A stretch of 64,000 nt of DNA, taken from Candidatus Manganitrophus morganii (GTDB lineage: Bacteria > Nitrospirota > Nitrospiria > SBBL01 > Manganitrophaceae). A program made the position numbers and the translations under genes. Below, in pieces: positions 26,423 through 35,128 of the stretch (the stretch's first letter is position 1; the number at the start of each line of letters is the position of its first letter). The notes below the pieces were generated by a model that was not told the DNA's origin, did not search any database, and saw only the letters and a list, made by a program, of their open reading frames with translations. The stretch is taken from NCBI GenBank assembly GCA_021651055.1, contig JAJHOH010000001.1, forward strand, positions 930,001 to 994,000, given 5' to 3'.

Positions 26423-26460
26423 TGGGGCAATCCCCCCGTTTCGCGGCGATATCACCCAAT
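26423..26460. promoter_or_regulatory. Tandem enhancer element, copy 3
   Basis: TGGGGCAATCCCCCC (26423-26437) followed by a weaker second half ending TCACCCAAT (to 26460). It aligns without gaps to copy 2 over about 40 bases, sharing ATGGGG, CCCC and CCCAATG. It is about 110-145 bases upstream of the -12 element at 26570. Confidence 0.55.
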
Positions 26461-26557
26461 GCTCCCGAAGAACTCTCCGACACACTCACGAGTGGTATAG
26501 TCCTTTTCTTAGAGATTTCAATCGGATCAACGATTGATCTTGATTTTTTCCCATTTT

Positions 26558-26571
26558 GGCATCCGGTTTGC
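26558..26571 (+). promoter_or_regulatory. Sigma-54 promoter of a small membrane protein gene
   Basis: TTGGCATCCGGTTTGCT is a near-consensus -24/-12 site, with GG at 26558 and GC at 26570. The start near 26582 leaves a leader of about 80 bases. This is the best match in the block. Confidence 0.75.
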
Positions 26572-26660
26572 TCTATACAGCAGCGTGATTGGAGAAATCG
26601 TAATTCAACCGAATCCAATCACCAAATTAAAAACTGTATTCTGAAAAGAAGGAGAATCCA

Positions 26661-26894
26661 ATGTTCGATCTCTATTTTAGTTTTGGGGCAATTGTGTTGT
26701 TCGCGTTTTTCTACGTCAACCTCGCTTGGGCTCTGCTCTCGGCCCATACCCCTCCACCCGGCACCATCGGGACTGACGGCAATCCGGAACGGATCATTCC
26801 AGAGGTTTACACACGGGAGCAGGGAGTACCTGTTCTCAATGCCACTCTTCGAGTTCCACAGATGAAGAAGCAGACGGCTCCATCGAATCGCTGA
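26661..26894 (+). CDS. Small single-helix membrane protein
   Basis: A 77-residue protein with AAGGAG about ten bases before the ATG. Residues 5-27 form one transmembrane helix (FGAIVLFAFFYVNLAWALL), followed by a polar, proline-containing tail (HTPPPGTIGTDGNPE) of 50 residues. No known family. It stands alone between an enhancer-controlled sigma-54 promoter and a strong hairpin, so it is a one-gene unit that is likely switched on by one of the NtrC-type regulators. Role unknown. Confidence 0.7.
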   Translation: MFDLYFSFGAIVLFAFFYVNLAWALLSAHTPPPGTIGTDGNPERIIPEVYTREQGVPVLNATLRVPQMKKQTAPSNR

Positions 26895-26951
26895 CGGCAA
26901 TTCATCGTGAATGAAGGAAATGTAAGGCAACTCGGCCTATCGGCCAACGCC

Positions 26952-26977
26952 GAGGAGGATGGGGCCCCATCCTCCTC
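26952..26977 (+). terminator. Strong palindromic terminator
   Basis: GAGGAGGATGGGG followed at once by its reverse complement, a 13-bp arm palindrome, 57 bases after the stop of the small membrane protein gene. Confidence 0.65.
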
Positions 26978-27091
26978 CGTTATTAACGGATCCCGGAACA
27001 CAACCAAATAGTGAAGGCAACGAAATTCGAAGGGGTTTCATAACAGAAGAACATACACATCAGTCAACACGTTTGACCTTAAAAGGAACTC

Positions 27092-27297
27092 TCATCTGCA
27101 ATTACGGCGACGGCATTGATTCTTTTGGCTGATGAAGTAACCCTGTGCGGCATCACATCCCATCTCCGTCAAGCGCGCCAGGATCTCCTGATTTTCGACC
27201 CCCCTCCGCCACTACCTTTAAACCCAAGTTATGCGCTCGATGGTGGAGCTCCCAATCGTCATATCCCCTTCGTTCTCGACCATATGCTTTAACGAAC
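27092..27297 (-). pseudogene. EAL-domain remnant (c-di-GMP phosphodiesterase C-terminus)
   Basis: Read on the minus strand, three frames carry successive parts of an EAL domain end: KHMVENEGDMTIGSSTIE, then RAHNLGLKVVAEG, then VENQEILARLTEMGCDAAQG followed by YFISQ and a stop at 27092. At least two frameshifts break it and nothing precedes it but the exchanger gene, whose 3' end it abuts or overlaps. It closely resembles the EAL end of the intact protein at 56772-58481 (ESAALLEKLSAFGCDEAQG), so it is a decayed relative. Confidence 0.75.
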
Positions 27298-28218
27298 ATA
27301 TAGTTGAAAAAGAGTGATGAGATAGACAATGTAAAGAGTCAAAAGCAATAGCCCCCGTCTTTGTTCGATAAAACCGCTCCGCGTAGGAAAGATGAGCAAA
27401 ACGGCCGCAAGTCCAAACAGCAACGCGACTGCCACCTCGATCACCTTGACAGTGATAGGATGGATGACGGCTGCCACGGCAATAATGAAAAGACCATTAA
27501 AGATATTGCTGCCAAGAACCGTCCCCAGACTCACCTCATCGTGACCTCGAATCTTCGCAACGATGGTAGTTGCAAGCTCCGGCACGGACGTCCCGACGGC
27601 AACAACCGTTGCACCGATAATAAATTCATCGATCCCAAAAGAGTAGGCGATGCCTTTCGCCCCCGCGACAATGAGACTTCCTGCGGCAATCAGAAAACCA
27701 AGACCCGCCGTGCATGAGAGTGCGGCCAACCACCCCTGACGCTCTCCGAGAATGGCCGCAGCCGCATTTCGCTGTTTACGAGCCTCAATGGCGGCAGCCG
27801 TCAGCCAGGCAAGAAAGATACTCAACAATAGCACACCCTCCGTCCGGGACAGAGTACCATCGAGAAGCAGGGTACCCGTAATCACTGGAACCGACAGCGC
27901 CACCGGAAAATCACGTTTTAGACTGTCACGAGATCCTTGGATTCCCGCATACATTAAGGCCAGACCGAGGATGAGCGCAATGTTTACAACATTACTGCCC
28001 AGCGCATCTCCGAGGGCGATTTGCGGCGTTCCAGCCAGCGCGGCATTGATGGAAACAGACAGCTCCGGACTGGATGTCGCGAATGCCGCAACGGTTGCAC
28101 CTACAATCCCCGGAGAAACCCGCATCCAGCGAGCAAGGCCGACAGAACCTCTTACGAAGAGATCCCCCCCGAATCCGGCACACACGACACCCATGATCAA
28201 GATGATGTAGTCATTCAT
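27289..28218 (-). CDS. Na+/Ca2+ antiporter, CaCA family (YrbG-like)
   Basis: Inner-membrane cation/Ca2+ exchanger of ten helices in two homologous halves. Both alpha-repeat signatures are present: ATSSPELSVSI then LGDALGSNVVNIALI in the first half, and VGTSVPELATTI then LGTVLGSNIFNGLFI in the second. The conserved acidic residues of the ion site (SPEL, VPEL) are intact. Length (309) fits bacterial members. Family is firm; ion preference (Ca2+, possibly Mn2+) cannot be read. No ribosome site is obvious before the ATG at 28218. Confidence 0.9.
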   Translation of the reverse strand: MNDYIILIMGVVCAGFGGDLFVRGSVGLARWMRVSPGIVGATVAAFATSSPELSVSINAALAGTPQIALGDALGSNVVNIALILGLALMYAGIQGSRDSLKRDFPVALSVPVITGTLLLDGTLSRTEGVLLLSIFLAWLTAAAIEARKQRNAAAAILGERQGWLAALSCTAGLGFLIAAGSLIVAGAKGIAYSFGIDEFIIGATVVAVGTSVPELATTIVAKIRGHDEVSLGTVLGSNIFNGLFIIAVAAVIHPITVKVIEVAVALLFGLAAVLLIFPTRSGFIEQRRGLLLLTLYIVYLITLFQLYVR

Positions 28219-28406
28219 CCTTATGGACCAGGTTTAATGTTTCTTCTTTATGTGTCTTGAAATACGGCCCGCTCGGATCTGCATTGCCGGAGAAGGCCGA
28301 TCAATCGGGTTGAATCCAGAGGGGGCTCTCTCTCGGGAACGTGGTGAAGGGGAGGGCATGCGCCGTCGGCAGGGGGGGAAATCACATTTTGTAAAATAGG
28401 CAGGCC

Positions 28407-29768
28407 TCACTTTTTTTGGAGGGAAGAATCGATTTCATAGCCGCTTCCGGACTGTTTCGCCCGATACATCGCTTCGTCTGCACGGCGGATGAGGATCAGG
28501 GCCTCTTTGCCATGCTCGGGAAAGAGAACCATCCCGACACTGGCATAAACGAAAAGAGAACCTTCATCCAGGACAAAGGGCTCTTCAAGTGCCGTCAGAA
28601 TTTTTCGGATCGCGGCGCGTCCCCCTTCACGGTTTACATTCGGCAATATCACGGCAAACTCATCTCCCCCAATCCGCGCGACGGTATCCGAGTCTCGGAG
28701 CGCCCGCTTCAGGCGCACTCCGACCTCTTGCAGGACGGCGTCTCCGACCGGATGGCCCAATGAATCATTGATCTCTTTGAATCGATCGAGATCGATGATC
28801 AAAAGGCCGAAGGATCCCTTTTCTCTTTGCGCGGCGAGGAGAGTATGGTTGAGCCGATCGAGGAACAGGGTCCGATTCGGAAGATTCGTCAACGGATCGT
28901 GCGTGGCAAGGTATTCCAGATTGGCCGTTTGCATTTTGCGATCGCTGATATCCCGGGCGATGGTCGAGAGAAACTCGACCTCTCCCCCCGACGTTCGGTG
29001 GGCGAGGATCACTTGCGATACAGGCACCTCCCGCCCCGAGGGATCGATCAATGCCGTCTCCCCGCTCCACGATCCATGACGAATGGCCGAGGGAATCGCT
29101 TCCCCGATAAGAAGCGTTCGGGTCCATTCCGGGACGACATCAGACAATTTAATAACGGGGAGGGGTCCGTCAGACGGAAGCCCAAGCAGCGTTCGACCGG
29201 TTTTGTTTAGATAAACGATCTCGCCATCCGCATTGGTAATCGCGACCAAATCGGTGGTCTCCTCCAGCGTTGCGACCAACCGCATCCGCTCCTCCTCTAA
29301 GCGCATTCGCGGGGTGATATCTTTTCCCGTGGAAACATAGTGGACAATGGTCCCCTCCGCGTTTATAAGCGGCGTGATCGTTTTCTCTTCGTAATAAATC
29401 GAGCCGTCTTTTCTCCGGTTAATCAGCACCCCTCGAAACACGCGCCCCGCTCGAATCGTATCCCAGAGCTGCTTGTAGAACGCCGCGTCCTGCTTTCCCG
29501 ATTTGACCAGTCGCGGCGTTTTTCCGACCGCTTCCTGTTTGCTGAAGCCGGTCTGCTTTTCGAAGGCCGGGTTGACATATTCGATCCGGCCCGCAGGGTC
29601 GGTGATGACAACCGAATCGGCGGTCTGCTCCACGACGCTCGAGAGAATCTTTCCCTCATTTTCATCTCGCCATATCGGTTCGATCCCCTTTTGCTCAGCC
29701 TGAACAGAAGATTCCTCGATGAAATCAACCTCCTTGAGAAGTCGTTCTCTTTTTGAATGTTTCTTCAT
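28407..29768 (-). CDS. PAS-PAS-GGDEF diguanylate cyclase
   Basis: Cytoplasmic signalling protein. Residues 1-30 are charged; PAS1 spans about 40-155 (ADSVVITDPAGRIEYVNPAF), with PAC-like segment (VHYVSTGKDIT), PAS2 about 160-275, and a GGDEF domain at about 285-450. The catalytic motif is intact (RIGGDEFAVIL) and the inhibitory RxxD site is present as RDSD. No EAL domain follows. It should make cyclic di-GMP in response to a PAS-sensed cue. It is transcribed divergently from osmC-like 30016, and both genes carry the GGGG-TTG-type promoter. Confidence 0.92.
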   Translation of the reverse strand: MKKHSKRERLLKEVDFIEESSVQAEQKGIEPIWRDENEGKILSSVVEQTADSVVITDPAGRIEYVNPAFEKQTGFSKQEAVGKTPRLVKSGKQDAAFYKQLWDTIRAGRVFRGVLINRRKDGSIYYEEKTITPLINAEGTIVHYVSTGKDITPRMRLEEERMRLVATLEETTDLVAITNADGEIVYLNKTGRTLLGLPSDGPLPVIKLSDVVPEWTRTLLIGEAIPSAIRHGSWSGETALIDPSGREVPVSQVILAHRTSGGEVEFLSTIARDISDRKMQTANLEYLATHDPLTNLPNRTLFLDRLNHTLLAAQREKGSFGLLIIDLDRFKEINDSLGHPVGDAVLQEVGVRLKRALRDSDTVARIGGDEFAVILPNVNREGGRAAIRKILTALEEPFVLDEGSLFVYASVGMVLFPEHGKEALILIRRADEAMYRAKQSGSGYEIDSSLQKK

Positions 29769-29815
29769 GATGCACGATCCTATTTTTTTACGCTGATCCA
29801 GTACTCATATTCAAT

Positions 29816-29859
29816 ATTTTCTCGCACCTCCCTGAAAAAGGGCAACCCCCCATATGGGG
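29816..29859 (-). promoter_or_regulatory. GGGG-TTG-class promoter for the GGDEF gene
   Basis: Minus strand: CCCCATATGGGGGGTTGCCC, whose TTGCCC (complement of 29840-29845) acts as -35, with an 18-base spacer and GAAAAT as -10 (complement of 29816-29821). The start would be about 40 bases upstream of the ATG at 29768. Confidence 0.6.
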
Positions 29860-29901
29860 TATTGCGATGAAGACACCCCTTCCGTTATTTGCAATGAAAT
29901 A

Positions 29902-29945
29902 CCACTTTCGGGGGGTTGTCCCCTTGCCGCCGCCTGGGTCAAAAT
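29902..29945 (+). promoter_or_regulatory. GGGG-TTG-class promoter for the OsmC-like gene
   Basis: CCACTTTCGGGGGGTTGTCCCC, with TTGTCC (29916-29921), an 18-base spacer and CAAAAT (29940-29945). The expected start lies about 63 bases before the ATG at 30016. Confidence 0.6.
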
Positions 29946-30015
29946 GGCAACAGGTGAATCGATGATCGATCATTACGAGCATTAGAATCGTTGAACCTTC
30001 GAGAAAGGAAATAAC

Positions 30016-30429
30016 ATGAAAGAGCTGCAAAAAGAATCGATAACGATCGATTGGCGTTCCGGCGTCCAACTCGCCGGAGCGGTCCGCGGCCACCGGCTGA
30101 TCATCGATCAGCCGAAGGAGGACGGGGGCGACGATCAGGGAATCACGCCGGTTGAAATGTTCATCACCTCGCTCGGCGCCTGCATCGGCTACTTCGCCGT
30201 CCGCTTCTGCCAGCGCCACAACCTCCCGACGGAGGGGCTCGCGGTGGCGGTGTCGTGGGATTACGCCGAGCAGCCGCACCGGATCGGGGCGATCAGCACG
30301 CGGGTCAATCTGCCGAAGGGGTTTCCCGCGGCGATGAAAGACCGGCTTCAGAAGGTCGTGGAGGGGTGCACCATTCACAACTCGCTGACCCATCCGCCGC
30401 AGATCGAAGTTCTGCTTCAGGAAGGTTGA
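30016..30429 (+). CDS. OsmC/Ohr-family protein
   Basis: Cytoplasmic protein of the OsmC superfamily, whose members reduce organic hydroperoxides with two cysteines. Here one cysteine is in SLGACIGYFAVRFC, which contains the family signature, and a second is in EGCTIHNSLT near the C-terminus. Length (137) is typical. The ribosome site GAAAGGAA is seven bases from the ATG. A GGGG-TTG-class promoter precedes it, as for the universal stress genes, so a role in oxidative or general stress is likely. The family includes both peroxidases and proteins of unclear function. Confidence 0.85.
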   Translation: MKELQKESITIDWRSGVQLAGAVRGHRLIIDQPKEDGGDDQGITPVEMFITSLGACIGYFAVRFCQRHNLPTEGLAVAVSWDYAEQPHRIGAISTRVNLPKGFPAAMKDRLQKVVEGCTIHNSLTHPPQIEVLLQEG

Positions 30430-30474
30430 CCGGATCGGCAGGGTGATTGAAGCGAACTCGATAAGGAGGTTAAA

Positions 30475-32880
30475 TTGAACAAAACAGGTTACATCCGATG
30501 GTTTAATGAGATCGGGATCAGCGATGTCCCCCTCGTCGGCGGGAAAAACGCTTCGCTCGGAGAGATGGTTCGGGAGCTGTCGGCCCAGGGGGTGAAAGTC
30601 CCGAACGGATTCGCCGTCACCGCCGAAGCCTACCGTTATTTCTTGCTGGAGGCGAAGCTCGATCAAAAGATCGCGGAGACCCTCCGCGGCCTCGACACGC
30701 ACAACATCGGCGATCTTCGCCGGCGGGGTCTTCAGATCCGCCAGGCGATCCTCTCGGCGGCCCTCCCCGCGGATCTCGAAGAAGAAATCATCGCGGCGTA
30801 TGACGACCTCAGCGAGGGGGCTCCCCACCCGCTCGACGTCGCCGTCCGAAGCAGCGCGACCGCCGAGGACCTCCCCGACGCCAGCTTCGCCGGCCAGCAG
30901 GAGACCTATCTGAATGTGCAGGGGCACGCGGCGCTCCTCGACAGCTGCAAACGCTGCTTCGCTTCCCTTTTTACCGACCGCGCCATCTCCTACCGGGCCG
31001 ACAAAGGTTTTGATTCGCTGAAGATCGCCCTTTCCATCGGCGTCCAGCGCATGGTCCGCTCCGACCTCGCCGCCTCCGGCGTGATGTTCTCGATCGACAC
31101 CGAGACCGGCTTCAAGAACGCCGTCTTAATCAACGCCGCCTACGGGCTCGGGGAAAATGTCGTCCAGGGCTCGGTCAATCCCGATGAATACACCGTCTTC
31201 AAGCCGACCCTGCTTCACGGTTTCCGACCCATTCTTCAGAAAATCGCCGGAAATAAGGAATTCAAATTGGTTTACGACATCGGGGGGGGAAAGATGACGA
31301 AGAATATCCCGGTCCCGGCGGACGACCGGATTCGCTTCGCTCTGACCGACGACGAGATCCTCACCCTCGCCCGCTGGGCCTGCGTGATCGAAGACCATTA
31401 CAGCGCCAAAGCCGGACGCGAAACCCCGATGGACATGGAGTGGGCGAAAGACGGTTTGACCGGCGAGCTCTTCATCGTCCAGGCCCGTCCGGAGACGGTC
31501 CAGTCGCAGCGGGACCGGAATGTCATGGAGATCTACCGGCTCAAGAAACGGGGACAGGTCCTCGTCACCGGCCGGAGCGTGGGGGAGAAGATCGCGACCG
31601 GCAAAGCGCACGTCATCAAGAACGTGCAGCAGCTGCATCAATTCAACGCTGGCGAGATTCTGGTGACCGATAAGACCGATCCCGATTGGGAGCCGATCAT
31701 GAAGAGGGCGGCGGCAATCATCACCAACCGGGGAGGACGGACGGCGCACGCCGCGATCGTCAGCCGGGAATTGGGGCTCCCCGCCATCGTCGGTGCGGAG
31801 CGGGCAACCGAAGTCCTAAAAGACGGCCAAGAAATCACCCTCTCCTGCGCCGAGGGGGAGACCGGGTTTGTCTATGAGGGGAAACTCCCCTTCGACATCG
31901 ACCGAATCGATCTCAAAGGAATCGGCCGGCCGAGAACGAAGGTCATGATGAATGTCGCCAATCCGCAGGAGGCGTTCGGCCTCTCCTTTATCCCGAACGA
32001 CGGCGTCGGGCTGGCGCGGGAAGAGTTCATCATCAGCAACTATATCCAAATCCACCCGATGGCGCTGATCGACTACAACAAACTGGAAGAGGCCTCGGTC
32101 AAAACCGAAATCGATCGATTGACCGCGGGGTATGCCGATAAGCCGCAGTTCTTCGTCGACAAGCTCGCGCAGGGGGTGGCGATGATCGGGGCGGCCTTCT
32201 ACCCGAACGACGTCATCGTGCGGCTGAGCGATTTTAAGACAAACGAATATGCCAACCTGCTCGGCGGCAAAAAATACGAGCCGGCCGAGGAAAACCCGAT
32301 GCTCGGCTTCCGCGGCGCCTCGCGTTATTATCACCCGAAATACCGGGAGGGCTTTGCGCTCGAGTGCCGGGCGATGAAAAAGGTCCGCGATGAGATGGGG
32401 CTGAAGAATGTGAAGCTGATGGTCCCCTTCTGCCGAACGGTGGAGGAGGGAAAGAAGGTCCTCGCCGAGATGCGCAAACACGGCCTCCAGCAAGGCAAGG
32501 ACGGGCTGGAAATCTACGTCATGTGCGAGATCCCGAGCAATGTTCTCCTCGCCGAGCAGTTCGCCGAGCTCTTCGACGGTTTCTCGATCGGCTCAAACGA
32601 CCTGACGCAGTTGGTCTTGGGGGTCGATCGCGATTCGGCGATCGTGGCGTCGATCTTCGACGAACGCAATCCGGCGGTCAAAAAAATGATCGCCACGGTT
32701 ATCCGCGCGGCGAAAGCCAAAGACCGGAAGATCGGCATCTGCGGCCAAGCCCCCAGCGACTATCCGGAGTTCGCCCGGTTTCTGGTCGAGGAAGGGATCG
32801 ACACTATTTCGCTGAATCCCGATGCGGTGATGAAAACGACCCTGATGATTCTGGAAACCGAACGGGAAGAGGCCGCCTGA
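30475..32880 (+). CDS. ppsA: Phosphoenolpyruvate synthase
   Basis: Makes PEP from pyruvate, ATP and water, feeding gluconeogenesis from C2/C3 units, in line with an autotrophic or organic-acid lifestyle. The start is TTG at 30475, seven bases after AAGGAGG. Domains: N-terminal ATP-grasp (1-340, GGKNASLGEM near residue 22), swivelling phospho-histidine domain with the catalytic histidine at 425 in GGRTAHAAIVSRELG, and C-terminal PEP/pyruvate barrel with LGFRGASRY and FSIGSNDLTQL. Length (801) is normal and key residues are intact. It follows the OsmC-like gene by 45 bases. Confidence 0.95.
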   Translation: MNKTGYIRWFNEIGISDVPLVGGKNASLGEMVRELSAQGVKVPNGFAVTAEAYRYFLLEAKLDQKIAETLRGLDTHNIGDLRRRGLQIRQAILSAALPADLEEEIIAAYDDLSEGAPHPLDVAVRSSATAEDLPDASFAGQQETYLNVQGHAALLDSCKRCFASLFTDRAISYRADKGFDSLKIALSIGVQRMVRSDLAASGVMFSIDTETGFKNAVLINAAYGLGENVVQGSVNPDEYTVFKPTLLHGFRPILQKIAGNKEFKLVYDIGGGKMTKNIPVPADDRIRFALTDDEILTLARWACVIEDHYSAKAGRETPMDMEWAKDGLTGELFIVQARPETVQSQRDRNVMEIYRLKKRGQVLVTGRSVGEKIATGKAHVIKNVQQLHQFNAGEILVTDKTDPDWEPIMKRAAAIITNRGGRTAHAAIVSRELGLPAIVGAERATEVLKDGQEITLSCAEGETGFVYEGKLPFDIDRIDLKGIGRPRTKVMMNVANPQEAFGLSFIPNDGVGLAREEFIISNYIQIHPMALIDYNKLEEASVKTEIDRLTAGYADKPQFFVDKLAQGVAMIGAAFYPNDVIVRLSDFKTNEYANLLGGKKYEPAEENPMLGFRGASRYYHPKYREGFALECRAMKKVRDEMGLKNVKLMVPFCRTVEEGKKVLAEMRKHGLQQGKDGLEIYVMCEIPSNVLLAEQFAELFDGFSIGSNDLTQLVLGVDRDSAIVASIFDERNPAVKKMIATVIRAAKAKDRKIGICGQAPSDYPEFARFLVEEGIDTISLNPDAVMKTTLMILETEREEAA

Positions 32881-32914
32881 CGGTGAAGTTTTTCTTCTTC
32901 CCGACTGGAGGAAT

Positions 32915-34336
32915 GTGAAACGATACAAACGATTGGATCGCGAGCCTGATTCCGTTTCGCCCGACAAAGAAGCGGCCCCGGCGCTCGCCTTTTTGGGGGC
33001 GACCGGAACCGTCACCGGGTCGAAACAACTCCTCTCCATCGGCTCAAAGAAGATCCTCATCGACTGCGGGCTCTTTCAGGGATTTAAACAACTCCGTCTC
33101 AGAAATTGGGAAGCGCTGCCGGTCGCGCCGAGAGAGATCGATGCGGTGATCCTCACCCATGCCCATCTCGATCACAGCGGCTACCTCCCCCTTCTGGTCC
33201 GGGACGGTTTCGCCGGGAAGGTCTATTCCACCCCGGCGACGCGGGACCTCTGCCGGATTCTCCTCCCCGACAGCGGTTACCTTCAAGAAGAGGATGCGGC
33301 GTACGCCAACCGCCATCACTTTTCCAAGCATGCCCCGGCCCTCCCGCTTTATACTCGGGAAGACGCGGAGCGCTCGCTTCATTCGTTTCGGACCGTCGAA
33401 TTCGGAAAGGCGTTCGATCTGGGAGAAGGATTGACGTTCCAATTCCTTCCGGCCGGACACCTCTTGGGCGCCGCGCTCACCTCCCTTCAGTTCAACGGAA
33501 CCTCGCTTCTCTTCTCCGGAGACCTGGGACGTCCGAACGATCTGCTGATGGCGCCGCCGTCGGTCATTCGAAAAACCGACTATCTCGTGATCGAATCGAC
33601 CTATGGAGACCGCAGTCACGATCCGGCCGATCCGAAAAAGATCCTCGCCGAGATCATCAACCGGACCGCCGCGCGGGGCGGGGTGGTCGTGATCCCCGCC
33701 TTCGCCGTCGGCCGCGCCCAGACCCTCCTCTATGCCATTCATCTTCTGAAAGAAGCGAAGGCGATCCCTGACCTCCCTGTCTTCCTCAACAGCCCGATGG
33801 CGATCGAGGCGACCGGCCTCTATTACGAGCACCTCGGCGAACATCGTCTGAACGAGGCGCAATGCCGAGCGATGGTCCGGACCGCGCACCTGGTCCACAG
33901 CGTGGAGGAATCGAAACGGGTAAACGCCCTCCGGGAGCCGATGATCTTGATCTCGGCGAGCGGAATGGCGACCGGCGGCCGTGTGCTGCATCACCTGAAG
34001 ACGTTCGCCCCGAACGAGCGAAATACGATCGTCTTCGCCGGATATCAGGCCGGGGGAACCCGGGGCGCCGCGATGGCGGAGGGGGCGAAGACGATCAAGA
34101 TCCACGGCGAATATATCCCGATTCGAGCGGAGGTGATCGTCCTCGACCAATTCTCGGCCCACGCCGACGCCGACGACATTCTCGACTGGCTCGGCCGCTT
34201 CGCGGTCCCGCCGAAAGAAACCTTCATCACGCACGGCGAGCCGGAAGCGGCCGACGCGCTAAGACACCGAATCGAAGAGAGCCTTCGATGGCGCTGCCGC
34301 GTCCCGGACTATTTGGAGTCGGTGGAATTGGGATAA
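32915..34336 (+). CDS. Metallo-beta-lactamase/beta-CASP RNA nuclease
   Basis: Zinc-dependent RNA-processing nuclease of the CPSF-73/RNase J-like beta-CASP group. The zinc motif HAHLDHSG is at about residue 86, with further ligands in GHLLGAAL and FSGDLGR. The beta-CASP part has IPAFAVGRAQ, SASGMATGGRVLHHL and the final SAHADADD. Residues are intact. The start is GTG at 32915 with GGAGG only three bases ahead, which is short. An upstream start is excluded by a stop. Bacterial relatives act on RNA; the exact target is unknown. Confidence 0.9.
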   Translation: MKRYKRLDREPDSVSPDKEAAPALAFLGATGTVTGSKQLLSIGSKKILIDCGLFQGFKQLRLRNWEALPVAPREIDAVILTHAHLDHSGYLPLLVRDGFAGKVYSTPATRDLCRILLPDSGYLQEEDAAYANRHHFSKHAPALPLYTREDAERSLHSFRTVEFGKAFDLGEGLTFQFLPAGHLLGAALTSLQFNGTSLLFSGDLGRPNDLLMAPPSVIRKTDYLVIESTYGDRSHDPADPKKILAEIINRTAARGGVVVIPAFAVGRAQTLLYAIHLLKEAKAIPDLPVFLNSPMAIEATGLYYEHLGEHRLNEAQCRAMVRTAHLVHSVEESKRVNALREPMILISASGMATGGRVLHHLKTFAPNERNTIVFAGYQAGGTRGAAMAEGAKTIKIHGEYIPIRAEVIVLDQFSAHADADDILDWLGRFAVPPKETFITHGEPEAADALRHRIEESLRWRCRVPDYLESVELG

Positions 34337-34606
34337 TCCTTCCTGTGATGACGTGGTCATCCGCTCCTCTCCTTCAACGATTGTCCATTCTGTCTACCCC
34401 CTTGAACACCCGGACATCCCTGTCGTTTGCCTCTTTACAGCCCCCTTTTTAAACCGCCCGTAATTGCTTACAAAAAAGAAAAGTCGATGCCGCGTCGGTC
34501 CGGCATCAATCCTGCTCTATAAAAAAGCAAGGAAGCGAATGAGGGGCAGTAAGATGGAGCGATGGAGGATTCCCCGAAAGACTCGGGATTGATAAGGAGA
34601 ACGATC

Positions 34607-35050
34607 ATGGGTGGAACAGACTATTGGATTGGGGGCAAAACACTTTGGGAGATGGATGCCTCGCATATGATGGAACGGGAAGTCGTCTCCTTCACATCCG
34701 ACGCTTCCTGCCATGACCTTGCGGAAGCGATGATCAAAGGACGCTTCGGCGGGATTCCGATCGTCGACGCCGAGAGACGGCTCATCGGGATCGTCACCGA
34801 ATTCGACCTCCTCAACGCCCTGCTCGCCGGATTGGATTTAAGGGAAACCTTGGCGGGAGAGGTGATGTCGGAGCCGATCTGCATCACAGCGGAGATGGCG
34901 GCGGAGGAGATGATGGTTCTCTTTCAATCAGGCCATCTCATCCGTGTCCCGGTGGTCGATAAGGAGAACCGTTTAACCGGGATGGTCACCCGCCGGGATC
35001 TCCTGGCCGGTTATCTCGAATCGGCCTTGGGACCGCTCCCCGTATTTTAG
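34607..35050 (+). CDS. CBS-domain pair protein
   Basis: A 147-residue cytoplasmic protein of two tandem CBS motifs forming one Bateman module: ADAERRLIGIVTEFDLL-type in repeat one and RVPVVDKENRLTGMVTRRDLL in repeat two. Such modules bind adenine nucleotides and act as energy sensors. The ATG follows AAGGAGA by six bases; an earlier in-frame ATG at 34562 has a poorer site. It stands before a UspA gene with a hairpin in between. A second CBS protein lies at 41645, also after a UspA gene. Confidence 0.88.
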   Translation: MGGTDYWIGGKTLWEMDASHMMEREVVSFTSDASCHDLAEAMIKGRFGGIPIVDAERRLIGIVTEFDLLNALLAGLDLRETLAGEVMSEPICITAEMAAEEMMVLFQSGHLIRVPVVDKENRLTGMVTRRDLLAGYLESALGPLPVF

Positions 35051-35070
35051 AAGATTGCGGATCGCGAAAG

Positions 35071-35105
35071 AGATGAGAGACGTCCCGGCGGAACGTCTCT
35101 CATCT
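35071..35105 (+). terminator. Hairpin terminator
   Basis: A 13-bp stem AGATGAGAGACGT with a nine-base loop lies 20 bases after the CBS gene. It ends 24 bases before the next start. A short 3' T content makes it moderate. Confidence 0.6.
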
Positions 35106-35128
35106 GCAATCGAATGGAGGAACCAGCC

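Noticed and set aside
29911-29927. A sigma-54-like spacing (GG-N10-GC) within the OsmC promoter
   Set aside because: Only the dinucleotides fit. The -24 sequence lacks GGCA, and the other six members of the promoter class have no such site.
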